Shown piece after piece: positions 43,562-52,178 of a stretch of 64,000 nt of DNA. This DNA comes from Mycolicibacterium sp. J2 (lineage in GTDB: Bacteria; Actinomycetota; Actinomycetes; Mycobacteriales; Mycobacteriaceae). Under the pieces are notes generated by a model, which was not told where the DNA came from, did not search any database, and saw nothing but the letters and a program-made list of their open reading frames with translations. The translations under genes were made by a program, and so were the position numbers. The DNA is taken from contig NZ_JAPFPY010000016.1 of NCBI RefSeq assembly GCF_026240945.1, positions 1-64,000 on the forward strand. The letters run 5' to 3'. Each line of letters starts with the position of its first letter. Position 1 is the stretch's first letter.

Positions 43562-45081
43562 GCGTTGGCCTTCTCTTCCAGGTCGCGATCCGCGGTGCCG
43601 GCCGGCTTGCGCACCAGGCGCAGGATCAGTGGCAGTGCGATCAGCAGCACCATGCACACGTACACCACGATGGCCACCGGCTCGGTGAACAGGTTGCCCC
43701 AGTCACCGCCGCCCAGCTGCAGGCTCTGGCGCAGCTGCCGCTCGATACGCGGGCCCAGGATGACCCCGATGATCAGCGGCAGCACCGGCAGCCCGAACCG
43801 GCGCATCATCAACCCGAGCAAGCCGAACACCAGCAGCAGGGCCAGGTCCAGCGGTTGCACGTTGACGGCCAGCGCGCCGAGGGTGGCGAAGAACAGGATG
43901 CCGGCGTACAGGTACGGCCGTGGCGTGCGCAGCAACTTCGCCCACAGCGGGGCCAACGGCAGGTTGAGCACCAGCAGCAGGAAGTTGCCGATGAACAGGC
44001 TGGCAATCAGTGTCCAGATCAGCAGCGGTTCCTTCTCGAACAGGGTGGGACCGGGCTGGATGCCGTAGGACACGAACGCCGTCAGCATTACCGCAGCGGT
44101 GGCGTTGGTCGGCAGGCCGAGCGACAGCATGGGGACCAAAGTGCCTGCCGCAGAAGCATTGTTGGCCGCCTCGGGACCCGCGACACCTTCGATGGCGCCC
44201 TTGCCGAACTCCTCGGGATGTTTACTCAGCTTCTTCTCGGTGATGTAGGACAGGAACGTCGGCAGCTCCGCGCCACCGGCGGGCAGGGCACCGAACGGAA
44301 AACCGTAGGCGGTGCCGCGCAGCCACGGCTTCCAGGACCGCTTCCAGTCCGACCGGCTCATCCACGGCCGTCCCACCGGGATGACGTCGGCGGGCCGGCG
44401 ACGCAGATGCGCGGACACCCACAACGCCTCACCGAGCGCGAAGATGGCCACCGCGACGACCACGATGTCGATCCCGTCGGACAGCAGCGGCAACCCGAAG
44501 GTGGCGCGCGGCTGCCCCGTCATGAAGTCGATACCGATGATGCCGATGGCCAGCCCCAGCAGCAGTGAGATGGCTCCGCGCAGCTTCGATTCGCCGAGTA
44601 CGGCGGTCACCGCGACCAGAGCGAACAGCATGATCGCCAGGTACGAGGGTGCGCCGAGGGTCACCGCGAACCGGGACACCGCCGGGGCGAACGCGGCCAG
44701 CAGGACGGTGCCGATGGTGCCCGCGACGAACGATCCGATGGCGGCGGTGGCCAGGGCCTGCGCGGCGCGCCCGGCCTTGGCCATCTTGTTGCCCTCGATC
44801 GCGGTGATCACCGACGACGACTCACCGGGGGTGTTGAGCAGGATGGAGGTGGTCGACCCGCCGTACATGCCGCCGTAGAAGATGCCGGCGAACATGATGA
44901 ACGCCGCGCTCGGGCTGACGTTGTAGGTGATGGGCAGCAGCAGCGCCACCGTCATGGCCGGGCCGATACCGGGCAGCACGCCGACGGCGGTACCCAGCAG
45001 CACGCCGATCATCGCGTACACCAGATTCATCGGGGTGGCCGCCTCGGCGAAACCCTGCAACAGCCAGTTGAAGTTTTCCAT
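43558..45081 (-). CDS. tctA: tripartite tricarboxylate transporter, large membrane subunit TctA
   Basis: A 507-residue membrane protein with about 11-12 helices. Family motifs GVLPGIGPAMTVALLLPITY and GIFYGGMYGGSTTSILLNTPGE are exact TctA signatures, as is the second-half repeat GLPTNATAAVMLTA. It forms the transport channel for citrate-like acids, driven by an ion gradient and fed by TctC. It starts directly after the tctB stop with no gap. Confidence 0.92.
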   Translation of the reverse strand: MENFNWLLQGFAEAATPMNLVYAMIGVLLGTAVGVLPGIGPAMTVALLLPITYNVSPSAAFIMFAGIFYGGMYGGSTTSILLNTPGESSSVITAIEGNKMAKAGRAAQALATAAIGSFVAGTIGTVLLAAFAPAVSRFAVTLGAPSYLAIMLFALVAVTAVLGESKLRGAISLLLGLAIGIIGIDFMTGQPRATFGLPLLSDGIDIVVVAVAIFALGEALWVSAHLRRRPADVIPVGRPWMSRSDWKRSWKPWLRGTAYGFPFGALPAGGAELPTFLSYITEKKLSKHPEEFGKGAIEGVAGPEAANNASAAGTLVPMLSLGLPTNATAAVMLTAFVSYGIQPGPTLFEKEPLLIWTLIASLFIGNFLLLVLNLPLAPLWAKLLRTPRPYLYAGILFFATLGALAVNVQPLDLALLLVFGLLGLMMRRFGLPVLPLIIGVILGPRIERQLRQSLQLGGGDWGNLFTEPVAIVVYVCMVLLIALPLILRLVRKPAGTADRDLEEKANA

Positions 45082-45570
45082 CTACAGAATCCCGTCCAGA
45101 ACACCTGCGGGCAGCGGGATTCCGAGCCCGGAGTAGAACGCATAGAAACTGCCGACCGCCAGCACCGTGCCGATCACCAGGTTGCGCACCCAATGCCGGC
45201 TGCCCAGAATCGTTGCGGCACCGGCGAACAGCAGGGCGCCGGTGATCGCCCAGCCCAGCGGCTGGACCGCGACTATGACGCCCACGAACAGCGCCACCAG
45301 CAACCCGACGGTGCGCCAGTCGGCCGGGCTGTCGGGGTCGACATCCTCGCCGCCCTCCATCTGCCCGACCGACCCGCGCTCGATCGCGATGCCCAGTGCG
45401 CCGGCGAGCACGATCAGTCCGATGCCGATGACGATCGGAAAGAACTTCGGCCCCACCGGATCCACCTTGGCGAAACCGGCGGTCAATCGGAGCGCGTCGA
45501 CGATCAGGAACCCGCCGACGGCCACCATCACGACACAGATCAGATACTGCGAGCGGTCGACGGTCTTCAC
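45082..45570 (-). CDS. tctB: tripartite tricarboxylate transporter, small membrane subunit TctB
   Basis: A 162-residue membrane protein with four to five helices, poorly conserved in sequence as usual for TctB. Its position between tctC and tctA, the ending (FYSGLGIPLPAGVLDGIL), and the early FAKVDPVGPKFFPIVIGIGLI motif identify it. ATG at 45570 overlaps the tctC stop by four bases. Confidence 0.88.
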   Translation of the reverse strand: MKTVDRSQYLICVVMVAVGGFLIVDALRLTAGFAKVDPVGPKFFPIVIGIGLIVLAGALGIAIERGSVGQMEGGEDVDPDSPADWRTVGLLVALFVGVIVAVQPLGWAITGALLFAGAATILGSRHWVRNLVIGTVLAVGSFYAFYSGLGIPLPAGVLDGIL

Positions 45571-46547
45571 AGCAGACCCAGCTCGGTCAGTGTCGTCGAC
45601 ACCCGGTGATCCTGGTCGGCGAGAAACTGTTCGAACGCCGGGCCGGTGAGGAACGCGTCACTCCAGCCGTTACGCACCAGCGCCTCCTTCCATTGGTCGG
45701 TGCCATGCAGATCGGTCAGTGCCCGCACCATGGCGTTGCGGGCGTCGTCGGAGATTCCGGGCGGCGCGAGCACACCGCGCCAGTTGGTGAAGGTCAGGTC
45801 GATCCCGGCCTCGGTGAGGGTGGGCGCGTCGATACCCTCGACGCGTTCGGTGCCCGACACGGCCAGCACCCGCACCTGGCCCGCCTCGATCTGATCGACG
45901 TACTCCCCCAAACCCGAAGTGCCGACGGCGATCTTGCCGCCCAGCAGTGCGGTCAACAGGTCACCGCCGCCGTCGTAGGTGATGTAGTTGACCCGTTTCG
46001 GGTCGACGCCGACGGCGCGGGCGGTCTCCATCGGGAAGAGGTGATCGGGTCCGCCCGGTGACGATCCGCCGCCGACGGTCATCCGCGCCGGGTCGGCCTT
46101 CCAGGCGGCGACGAAATCGGCCATCGTCCGATACGGCGAATTGGCGGGAACCAGAATGCCTTCCTGCTCCTCCACCATCTTCGCCAACGCAGTGGCATCC
46201 GAGGCCCGCGCAGTCGATCCGTTGGTGTAGGTCGCGCCGACGACGCCCAGCCCCATCATCATCATGAGGTCGTCGTTGCCCTTTTCGTTCATCAAACGGG
46301 CCATGGCCACCGTGCCGCCCGCGCCGATGACGTTGAAAACCTCGACCCGGCCGGTGATGTCGGTGTCCTCCATGATCTTCACCGCGGTCCGTGCGGTCAG
46401 GTCGTATCCGCCGCCGGGGCTGTTGGGCACCATCATCCGCAGCCGGTGCAGCCCGGTGGTCTGCTCACCACGGGTCACCCCGCACGCCGTCAACAGCAGC
46501 GCCGCCAGCAGCAGCACGGTCAGTCCCGCTCTGGAACGCACGGTCAT
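45567..46547 (-). CDS. tctC: tripartite tricarboxylate transporter binding lipoprotein TctC
   Basis: A 326-residue extracytoplasmic binding protein. The signal ends LLLTAC, a lipobox, so the mature protein is a lipoprotein. The Bug/TctC fold is shown by RMMVPNSPGGGYDLTART, FNVIGAGGTVAMARL and GGGSSPGGPDHLFPMETARA. ATG 46547 sits against GGGAG with no spacing; GTG 46541, six bases further on, has better spacing and may be the real start. First gene of the tct operon, divergent from the kinase gene with about 80 bp between. Confidence 0.9.
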   Translation of the reverse strand: MTVRSRAGLTVLLLAALLLTACGVTRGEQTTGLHRLRMMVPNSPGGGYDLTARTAVKIMEDTDITGRVEVFNVIGAGGTVAMARLMNEKGNDDLMMMMGLGVVGATYTNGSTARASDATALAKMVEEQEGILVPANSPYRTMADFVAAWKADPARMTVGGGSSPGGPDHLFPMETARAVGVDPKRVNYITYDGGGDLLTALLGGKIAVGTSGLGEYVDQIEAGQVRVLAVSGTERVEGIDAPTLTEAGIDLTFTNWRGVLAPPGISDDARNAMVRALTDLHGTDQWKEALVRNGWSDAFLTGPAFEQFLADQDHRVSTTLTELGLL

Positions 46548-46626
46548 CTCCCATCGTCGGTGTGATGTTGGGCAATACTGGACCCATTGGGTGATGTGGG
46601 TCACGCATGAGTTCGCAAAGGAAGTT

Positions 46627-48234
46627 GTGGTCGTTAAGTTCACGAAGCCGTCGTTCAAGGGCAGAAGCCTGGCCGGCCAGTTCCTGCTGTTCCAGCTGCT
46701 GGTGGTGGCGGTGGTGCTGATCGCGGTGGCGGCCGTGTCGGTGGCTCAGTCCATCCGGGAGTTCCGCGATGTCCGCGGCCAGCGGATGATCGCGGTGGCC
46801 GAGAACGTGGCGTCCACCCCGATCGTGCGGGACCGCGTCGAAAAGCACTGGACCGACCCGTTCATGGGTCAGGTCCTGGCCCCCGACGTGGACCGCGCCG
46901 TGGCGCTGTCCGGGGCCGGCCTGGCCGAGATCCTGGACCCGGCCGGGGTGGTGCGGGTGTCGTCGGACCCCGACCGGATCGGCGCCCGGATGGACCTGAA
47001 CATCAGCCTGGCCGACGAGGGTCGGGCCTGGTTCGGCGACGGTGACATCGCCGGTGTGCGAAACCTGATCGGTCAGGTGCCGATCCTGGCGGCCAGCGGC
47101 GCGGTGCTGGGCATCGTCTCGGTCAGCGAACGCTACCCCACGGTGTGGGAGCTGCTGGGCGGTGCCGGCGAACGGCTACTGCTCTACCTGGGTCTCGGTG
47201 CGGTACTGGGGCTGGCCGCGTCCTGGCTGCTGTCCCGCCGGATCAAGCGGCACACTCGGGGGCTGGAGGTCACCGAGATCGCGGGACTGGCCGATCATCG
47301 AGAAGCGTTGCTGCACAGCATCCGTGAGGGCGTGGTGGCCGTCAACCCCGACGGGGTGGTCACCGTGCTCAACGACAGCGCCCAGGAGCTCCTCGGACTG
47401 GACGCCGACGCGGTGGGCCGGCGGGTCGACGAACTGGGGCTGGAACAAGCCGTGGTCGACTTCCTGATGTCGGGCGAGGAGGGCCACGACGCGATCATCG
47501 CCACCGGCAGCCATGTGCTGGCGCTGAACCGGCGGGCCGCCAGCAGCCAGGGCAGGCGCATCGGTACCGTCACCACCATGCGCGACAGCACCGAATTGGC
47601 CGCGCTGCAAGCGCAGTTGTCCTCGCATCGCAGCGTCACCGATACCCTGCGTGCACAGACCCACGAATTCGCCAATCAGCTGCACACCATCTCGGGTCTG
47701 GTGCAGCTCGGCGAGTACGACGCCGTGCACGAACTCGTCGGTACCCTGACCCGTCGCCGTGCCGAGATCAACGATGCTGTCACCCAACGGGTTTCCGATC
47801 CGGCGGTGGCCGCGCTGCTGATCGCCAAGACGTCACTGGCCGCCGAGAACGGGGTCACCTTGGTGCTGGACCCCGACAGCCGGCTGCGGGCCCTGCCGCC
47901 GGCCACGGCCACCGACGTGATCACGTTGCTGGGCAACCTGATCGACAACGCCGTGGACGCTTCGGTGGGCGCACCGCGGGCCGAGGTGCACGTCACCGTG
48001 CGCGACGACGACGGCCTGACGATCACCGTCACCGATTCCGGGCCGGGAGTGCCACCACACCTGCGCGAGTCGCTGTTCGCACGGGGGGTGACCTCCAAAC
48101 CAGATGTACCCGGCGGTCGGGGTATCGGGCTGGCCCTGGTCCGGCTGGTCACCACCCAGCACGGCGGGCACGTCGAGATCGAGGACGCACCCGGTGGCGG
48201 CGCGTCGTTCGTGGTGCGGCTGGCCCATGCGTGA
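46627..48234 (+). CDS. CitA/DcuS-type sensor histidine kinase
   Basis: A 535-residue kinase. Helix 1 (LLFQLLVVAVVLIAVAAVSV), an outside sensor domain of about 130 residues of the PASC/sCache type used for di- and tricarboxylates, helix 2, and a cytoplasmic PAS domain (REALLHSIREGVVAVNPDG) follow in order. The His box is TLRAQTHEFANQLHTISGLVQLG and the ATPase boxes are LIDNAVDAS and DSGPGVP. It probably senses the acid carried by TctABC and controls that operon. GTG 46627 is chosen for AAGGAAG just upstream. Confidence 0.88.
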   Translation: MVVKFTKPSFKGRSLAGQFLLFQLLVVAVVLIAVAAVSVAQSIREFRDVRGQRMIAVAENVASTPIVRDRVEKHWTDPFMGQVLAPDVDRAVALSGAGLAEILDPAGVVRVSSDPDRIGARMDLNISLADEGRAWFGDGDIAGVRNLIGQVPILAASGAVLGIVSVSERYPTVWELLGGAGERLLLYLGLGAVLGLAASWLLSRRIKRHTRGLEVTEIAGLADHREALLHSIREGVVAVNPDGVVTVLNDSAQELLGLDADAVGRRVDELGLEQAVVDFLMSGEEGHDAIIATGSHVLALNRRAASSQGRRIGTVTTMRDSTELAALQAQLSSHRSVTDTLRAQTHEFANQLHTISGLVQLGEYDAVHELVGTLTRRRAEINDAVTQRVSDPAVAALLIAKTSLAAENGVTLVLDPDSRLRALPPATATDVITLLGNLIDNAVDASVGAPRAEVHVTVRDDDGLTITVTDSGPGVPPHLRESLFARGVTSKPDVPGGRGIGLALVRLVTTQHGGHVEIEDAPGGGASFVVRLAHA

Positions 48235-48892
48235 CGTGCTGATCGTCGACGACGATTTCATGGTCGCCGACATCCACCGCCGTTTCGTCGAGCGGATCGA
48301 CGGTTTCCGGCCGGTCGGGGTGGCCCGCACCGGTGCCGAGGCGTTGGACGCCGCCGCGCAGCTGCGGCCGGACCTGATCCTGCTGGACGTGTACCTGCCC
48401 GATATGTCGGGCCTGGCGGTGTTGCACCGGTTGCGCGCCGAGGGCAACCGGGTCGGCGTCATCATGATCACCGCGGCCAGGGAGCTGGACACGGTGCGCG
48501 GTGCGCTCGACGGCGGCGCGGCCGACTACCTGATCAAACCGTTCGAATTCGACCAGCTGCGCGCCAAACTCGCGGGGTTTGCCGCCCGCGCCGACGCACT
48601 GGCCGCCGACGGCGGTGCCAACCAGTCGATGATCGACGCGTTGTTCACCGGTGCCGCCCCCGTCCCGACGGCGGTGCTGCCGAAAGGCCTCGGCGCCGAA
48701 ACCGGTCAGCTGGTGCTCGACGCGGTGCGCACCGCCGACGAGGTGTCCGCAGCCGAGTGCGCCGATCTGGTGGGCATCTCCAGGGTCAGCGCCCGCCGCT
48801 ATCTGGAGCACTACCTGAGCACCGGCCTGCTGGAACTGCGCCTGCAGTACGGCGCGGGCCGCCCCGAACGCCGCTACCGCATCGTGCAGTGA
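48227..48892 (+). CDS. CitB/DcuR-type response regulator
   Basis: A 221-residue regulator, partner of the preceding kinase (eight-base overlap). The receiver has DDD in VLIVDDDFMVADIHRRFVE, phosphoacceptor Asp in LILLDVYLPDMSGL, and Lys in YLIKPFEFDQLRAKL. The C-terminal domain is a winged helix with SAAECADLVGISRVSARRYLEHY, the DcuR/CitB helix-turn-helix type. Its likely target is the tct promoter region at 46548-46626. Confidence 0.9.
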   Translation: MRDVLIVDDDFMVADIHRRFVERIDGFRPVGVARTGAEALDAAAQLRPDLILLDVYLPDMSGLAVLHRLRAEGNRVGVIMITAARELDTVRGALDGGAADYLIKPFEFDQLRAKLAGFAARADALAADGGANQSMIDALFTGAAPVPTAVLPKGLGAETGQLVLDAVRTADEVSAAECADLVGISRVSARRYLEHYLSTGLLELRLQYGAGRPERRYRIVQ

Positions 48893-48949
48893 ACTGCGCG
48901 CCGCGCCCCGAGGATGCGCCGACGGTGCCGTCGGCGAAATAATGACGCG

Positions 48950-49675
48950 GTGGCATCCAAGGTCCTCTTCCTCTACAACGAACACCTGGCTTCCGAGGCC
49001 TTACTCGGCGAGGCGTTCATCGAGCAGGGTTTCGACGTGCACACCTTCGAGGTGGTGCCGGCGGAGCGGATCGAGGACCCCGTCTGCGAGGTGAGCTTCC
49101 CCGCCGCTGCCGACTACGACGTCATCGTCCCGTTGGGGGCGCGGTGGCCGGTGTACGACGAGGCGCTGCGCCGCACCTGGGTGGGCGCGGAGACGACGTT
49201 GTTGCACGACGCCGCCGATGCCGGGGTGGGGGTGCTCGGGGTGTGCTTCGGGGGCCAACTGATCGCGCAGGCCTTCGGTGGCTCGGTGTCGCGGGCGCCG
49301 GTGGCCGAGATCGGTTGGACCGATATCAGCACCGACCGACCCGACCTGGTGCCGGCCGGTCCGTGGTTCGAATGGCATTTCGACCGCTGGACCTTGCCGC
49401 CCGGCGCGGTCGAGGTTGCCAGGACCGCCAACGCATCACAGGCATTCGTGTTGGGCCGCTCCCTGGCGCTGCAGTTCCACCCCGAGATCGACCACGGGCT
49501 GCTGGCCGTGTGGCTGGCCGGTGACCGCGACGGGGAGGTGATCGGCCACGGCCTCGACCATGACGACATTCTTTCCCGCACAGCTCAATTGAAGGATGAC
49601 ACGGTAGAGCGGGTGCGCAGGCTGGTCGACGGGTTCCTCACCCAGGTGGCCCGTCAGCCATGCCCCAGTTCATGA
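48950..49675 (+). CDS. class I glutamine amidotransferase-like protein
   Basis: A 241-residue GATase1-fold protein. The catalytic triad is visible: nucleophile Cys99 in GVCFGGQL, His177 and Glu179 in LQFHPEID. The N-terminal Rossmann-like start is KVLFLYNEHL. No synthase partner is attached; similar stand-alone proteins include gamma-glutamyl hydrolases and GMP synthase-like amidotransferases. GTG 48950 is taken as the start because the preceding Arg-rich stretch is not protein-like. Its 3' end overlaps the convergent epimerase gene by 22 bases. Confidence 0.82.
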   Translation: MASKVLFLYNEHLASEALLGEAFIEQGFDVHTFEVVPAERIEDPVCEVSFPAAADYDVIVPLGARWPVYDEALRRTWVGAETTLLHDAADAGVGVLGVCFGGQLIAQAFGGSVSRAPVAEIGWTDISTDRPDLVPAGPWFEWHFDRWTLPPGAVEVARTANASQAFVLGRSLALQFHPEIDHGLLAVWLAGDRDGEVIGHGLDHDDILSRTAQLKDDTVERVRRLVDGFLTQVARQPCPSS

Positions 49676-51009
49676 GCCAGCGCCGCCTCGATGCCGGGGC
49701 GGCGGAACCGGTGCCCCAGGGCGAGCAGCGCGCCAGGGCGCACCCGCTGGTCGGCCTCGGCGAGTTCGCGCACGCCCTGTTCGCCCAGCAGGAGCCGGGG
49801 ACCGAACGACGGCACCGGCAGCAGTGTCGGGCGGTGCAGCACCCGGCCCAGCGCGGCGGTGTACTCGGCATTGGTCACCGGCTCGGGCGCCACCGCGTTC
49901 ACCGGCCCGGTGAGCCGCTCGTCGTAGAGCGCGCGGTGGTAGACGTCGAGCAGGTCGTCCAGGCCGATCCACGACAACCATTGCGCGCCGCTGCCCAGCC
50001 GGCCGCCGAGCCCCGCCGCGAACAGTGGCCGTAGCAGCCGCAGCGTGCCGCCGGCGGCCGATTGCACCACGCCGGTGCGGATATTGACCACGCGCAGGCC
50101 CGCCGCCGCCGCCGGGCCGGTCGCGGCCTCCCAGTCGGCCACCACGTCGGCCAGGAAACCGTCACCGCGGCCGCTGCTTTCGTCCAACTCGACCGAACCA
50201 CGGTCATATCCGTAGAACCCGACCGCCGAGGCGGCGACGAACACCTTCGGCCCGCCGTCGAGGGTCCGGCCGGCCAGCTCGGCCAACGCCCGGGTCGGCT
50301 CGATCCGGCTGTCCCGGATGGCCTTTCGATGTTCGGCGGTGAAGCGCCCCGCAATGGATTCACCGGCCAGGTGCACCACCGCGTCCACACCGGTCAGCAG
50401 GCCGGGATCCGGCGACGACGGATTCCATTGTCGCTCTTGCGGTCCGGTCGCGGGACGGCGCACCAGCCGGATCACCCGGTGACCACCGGTGGACAGGAAC
50501 GCCGTCAGCGCCGACCCGACCAGCCCACCGGCACCGGTGACGGCGACGGTCAACGAACCCAGACCTGCCGCGGCGGCATCGCGGTGGGCCGCCAGGTCAT
50601 CGGCGAGTTGGGCGTGCCGGTAGACGAACATCGGCCGCAGCGCCGCGGCCGGCACCACGGTGTCGACCCGGTCGGATACCCGCGTCGAACCAGGTCCGGC
50701 CGAGGCGAACTCGTGCGTATGCCGCCACTGCCCGACGACCCGGGCCGGCCAGGACCGCGGCCCGTCGGAGTCCAGGGCGTCGACGAAGCGGTGCGGCGGG
50801 TCGTAGGCGGCCGCATCGTGCTGCGCCACCCAGCGCAGTCCGCCCGGCAAACCCAGCACCGCCCGCCCGTCGGCCAGTGACGGCGTCTCGGAGACCACCG
50901 TCATGGGCTGCCACGGCGGTACCAGCCGTCGCATGGCGCCCGGGCGGGTATGCCAGTCGAAGACGACATCGAGCGGATGATCGACCACGCTGTGGTATTC
51001 GATGCCCAT
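49654..51009 (-). CDS. SRPBCC domain - NAD-dependent epimerase fusion (TIGR01777/SDR39U1 type)
   Basis: A 451-residue two-domain protein. Residues 1-145 form an SRPBCC (START-like) ligand-binding domain (EYHSVVDHPLDVVFDWHTRPGAM). Residues about 150-450 are an extended SDR with NAD-binding GAGGLVGSALTAFL, the conserved VHLAGESIAGRFTAEHRKAIRDSR and the DUF1731 C-terminus (GRVLHRPTLLPVPSFGPRLLLGEQG). The substrate is unknown. ATG 51009 is preferred over GTG 51021. It is divergent from the phosphoribosyltransferase gene with a 70-bp shared promoter region. Confidence 0.85.
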   Translation of the reverse strand: MGIEYHSVVDHPLDVVFDWHTRPGAMRRLVPPWQPMTVVSETPSLADGRAVLGLPGGLRWVAQHDAAAYDPPHRFVDALDSDGPRSWPARVVGQWRHTHEFASAGPGSTRVSDRVDTVVPAAALRPMFVYRHAQLADDLAAHRDAAAAGLGSLTVAVTGAGGLVGSALTAFLSTGGHRVIRLVRRPATGPQERQWNPSSPDPGLLTGVDAVVHLAGESIAGRFTAEHRKAIRDSRIEPTRALAELAGRTLDGGPKVFVAASAVGFYGYDRGSVELDESSGRGDGFLADVVADWEAATGPAAAAGLRVVNIRTGVVQSAAGGTLRLLRPLFAAGLGGRLGSGAQWLSWIGLDDLLDVYHRALYDERLTGPVNAVAPEPVTNAEYTAALGRVLHRPTLLPVPSFGPRLLLGEQGVRELAEADQRVRPGALLALGHRFRRPGIEAALAHELGHG

Positions 51010-51079
51010 CGTTGATTGCACCCTTCGCTGTCGGGGTATCTGGTCCTACGCTGGTGCTGTCCCCATCGAAAGTACCGCG

Positions 51080-51748
51080 ATGAAAAAGGTTCTCCGCCGC
51101 CGAACCGGATCCGGCCGGTTCACCGACCGCCGTGACGCCGGCCGGGCCCTGGCCGGACTCCTTAGGCCCTACCGCGGCCGCACCGATCTGGTGGTGCTGG
51201 GTCTGGCCAGGGGTGGAATTCCGGTGGGCTGGCACGTGGCCGCCGCCCTGCACGCCCCGTTCGACGCGTTTCTGGTGCGCAAACTGGGCGCGCCGGACCA
51301 GCCCGAACTCGCGATGGGGGCGCTGGCCGGCGGCGGCGGGCTGGTGCTCAACACCGAGGTGATGCGCAGCCGCAACGTCAGTGACAGCCAACTTCAGGCC
51401 ACGATCCGGGCCGAGACCGCCGAGCTGCACCGCCGGGAACACGTGTACCGCGGTGACCGGCCGCCGCCGGAGTTGGCGGGCCGCACGGTAATCCTGGTGG
51501 ACGACGGGGTCGCCACCGGTGCCAGCATGTTCGCTGCCGTGCGCGGCGTGCGGGCCACCGGATGCGAATCGGTGGTGGTGGCCGTTCCGGTCGGCACGGC
51601 ATCGACCTGCCAGGCGCTGCGCGCCGAGGCGGACGCCGTGCTGTGTGTATGCACACCGCCGGATTTCAGCGCTGTCGGACAGCTGTACGACGATTTCCGG
51701 CAGACCGGCGACGACGAGGTGCGCCGCCTGCTGGCGACCCCGACCTAG
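51080..51748 (+). CDS. phosphoribosyltransferase-domain protein (Rv2143-like)
   Basis: A 222-residue PRTase-fold protein. The PRPP-binding loop is VILVDDGVATGASMFAAV. The N-terminal part (FTDRRDAGRALAGLLRPY and GLARGGIPVGWHVAAAL) is typical of stand-alone PRTases of unknown substrate often found near stress genes. The product is half the length I recall for Rv2143, which may carry an extra domain. Its stop overlaps the convergent membrane protein gene by four bases. Confidence 0.82.
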   Translation: MKKVLRRRTGSGRFTDRRDAGRALAGLLRPYRGRTDLVVLGLARGGIPVGWHVAAALHAPFDAFLVRKLGAPDQPELAMGALAGGGGLVLNTEVMRSRNVSDSQLQATIRAETAELHRREHVYRGDRPPPELAGRTVILVDDGVATGASMFAAVRGVRATGCESVVVAVPVGTASTCQALRAEADAVLCVCTPPDFSAVGQLYDDFRQTGDDEVRRLLATPT

Positions 51749-52149
51749 CTCTTGGGCTCCGCGTCGCTCTTGGCGTCGGTGTGCTCGGCGGCGGTGTGCT
51801 CGGCGTCGGCGTGCTCTACGTCGACCTCGGCGCGCTGCGGTAGCTCGGCATCCGGAGCGTCAGTGTCGGTGTCGGCAACCTCAGGAGCCTCGGCCGTCTC
51901 CTCGTCCGGGTAGTCCTGCACCGCGGTCTCGGCTTCCTGGCCGGTGGCGTCGTCATCGGTCGCGGCGTCACCGGCGTCATCGTCGGCGTTACGGCGCGAC
52001 CGGTCCCGCAGCGCATCGACGATGAGCAGCAGAACACCGATCACGCTGGCACCGATACAGACCCAGGCAATCAGCTCGTTGCTGGTGACGACGGCAGCCA
52101 CCAGTGCGGCCAGGCCGATGACGGCAAGGACGAGCGCGATGATCAACAT
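51745..52149 (-). CDS. two-helix membrane protein with acidic repeat tail (Rv2144c-like)
   Basis: A 134-residue protein. Two N-terminal helices (IIALVLAVIGLAALVAAVV and LIAWVCIGASVIGVLLLIVDAL) are followed by a basic stop (RDRSRRN) and about 80 acidic residues ending in loose Ala-Glu-His-Thr/Asp-Ala units. The tail should lie in the cytoplasm. It sits directly downstream of wag31, as Rv2144c does, so a link with polar growth is possible but unproved. Confidence 0.75.
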   Translation of the reverse strand: MLIIALVLAVIGLAALVAAVVTSNELIAWVCIGASVIGVLLLIVDALRDRSRRNADDDAGDAATDDDATGQEAETAVQDYPDEETAEAPEVADTDTDAPDAELPQRAEVDVEHADAEHTAAEHTDAKSDAEPKS

Positions 52150-52178
52150 TGATCGAACTTAGCCGGTTGTCGAACCGG

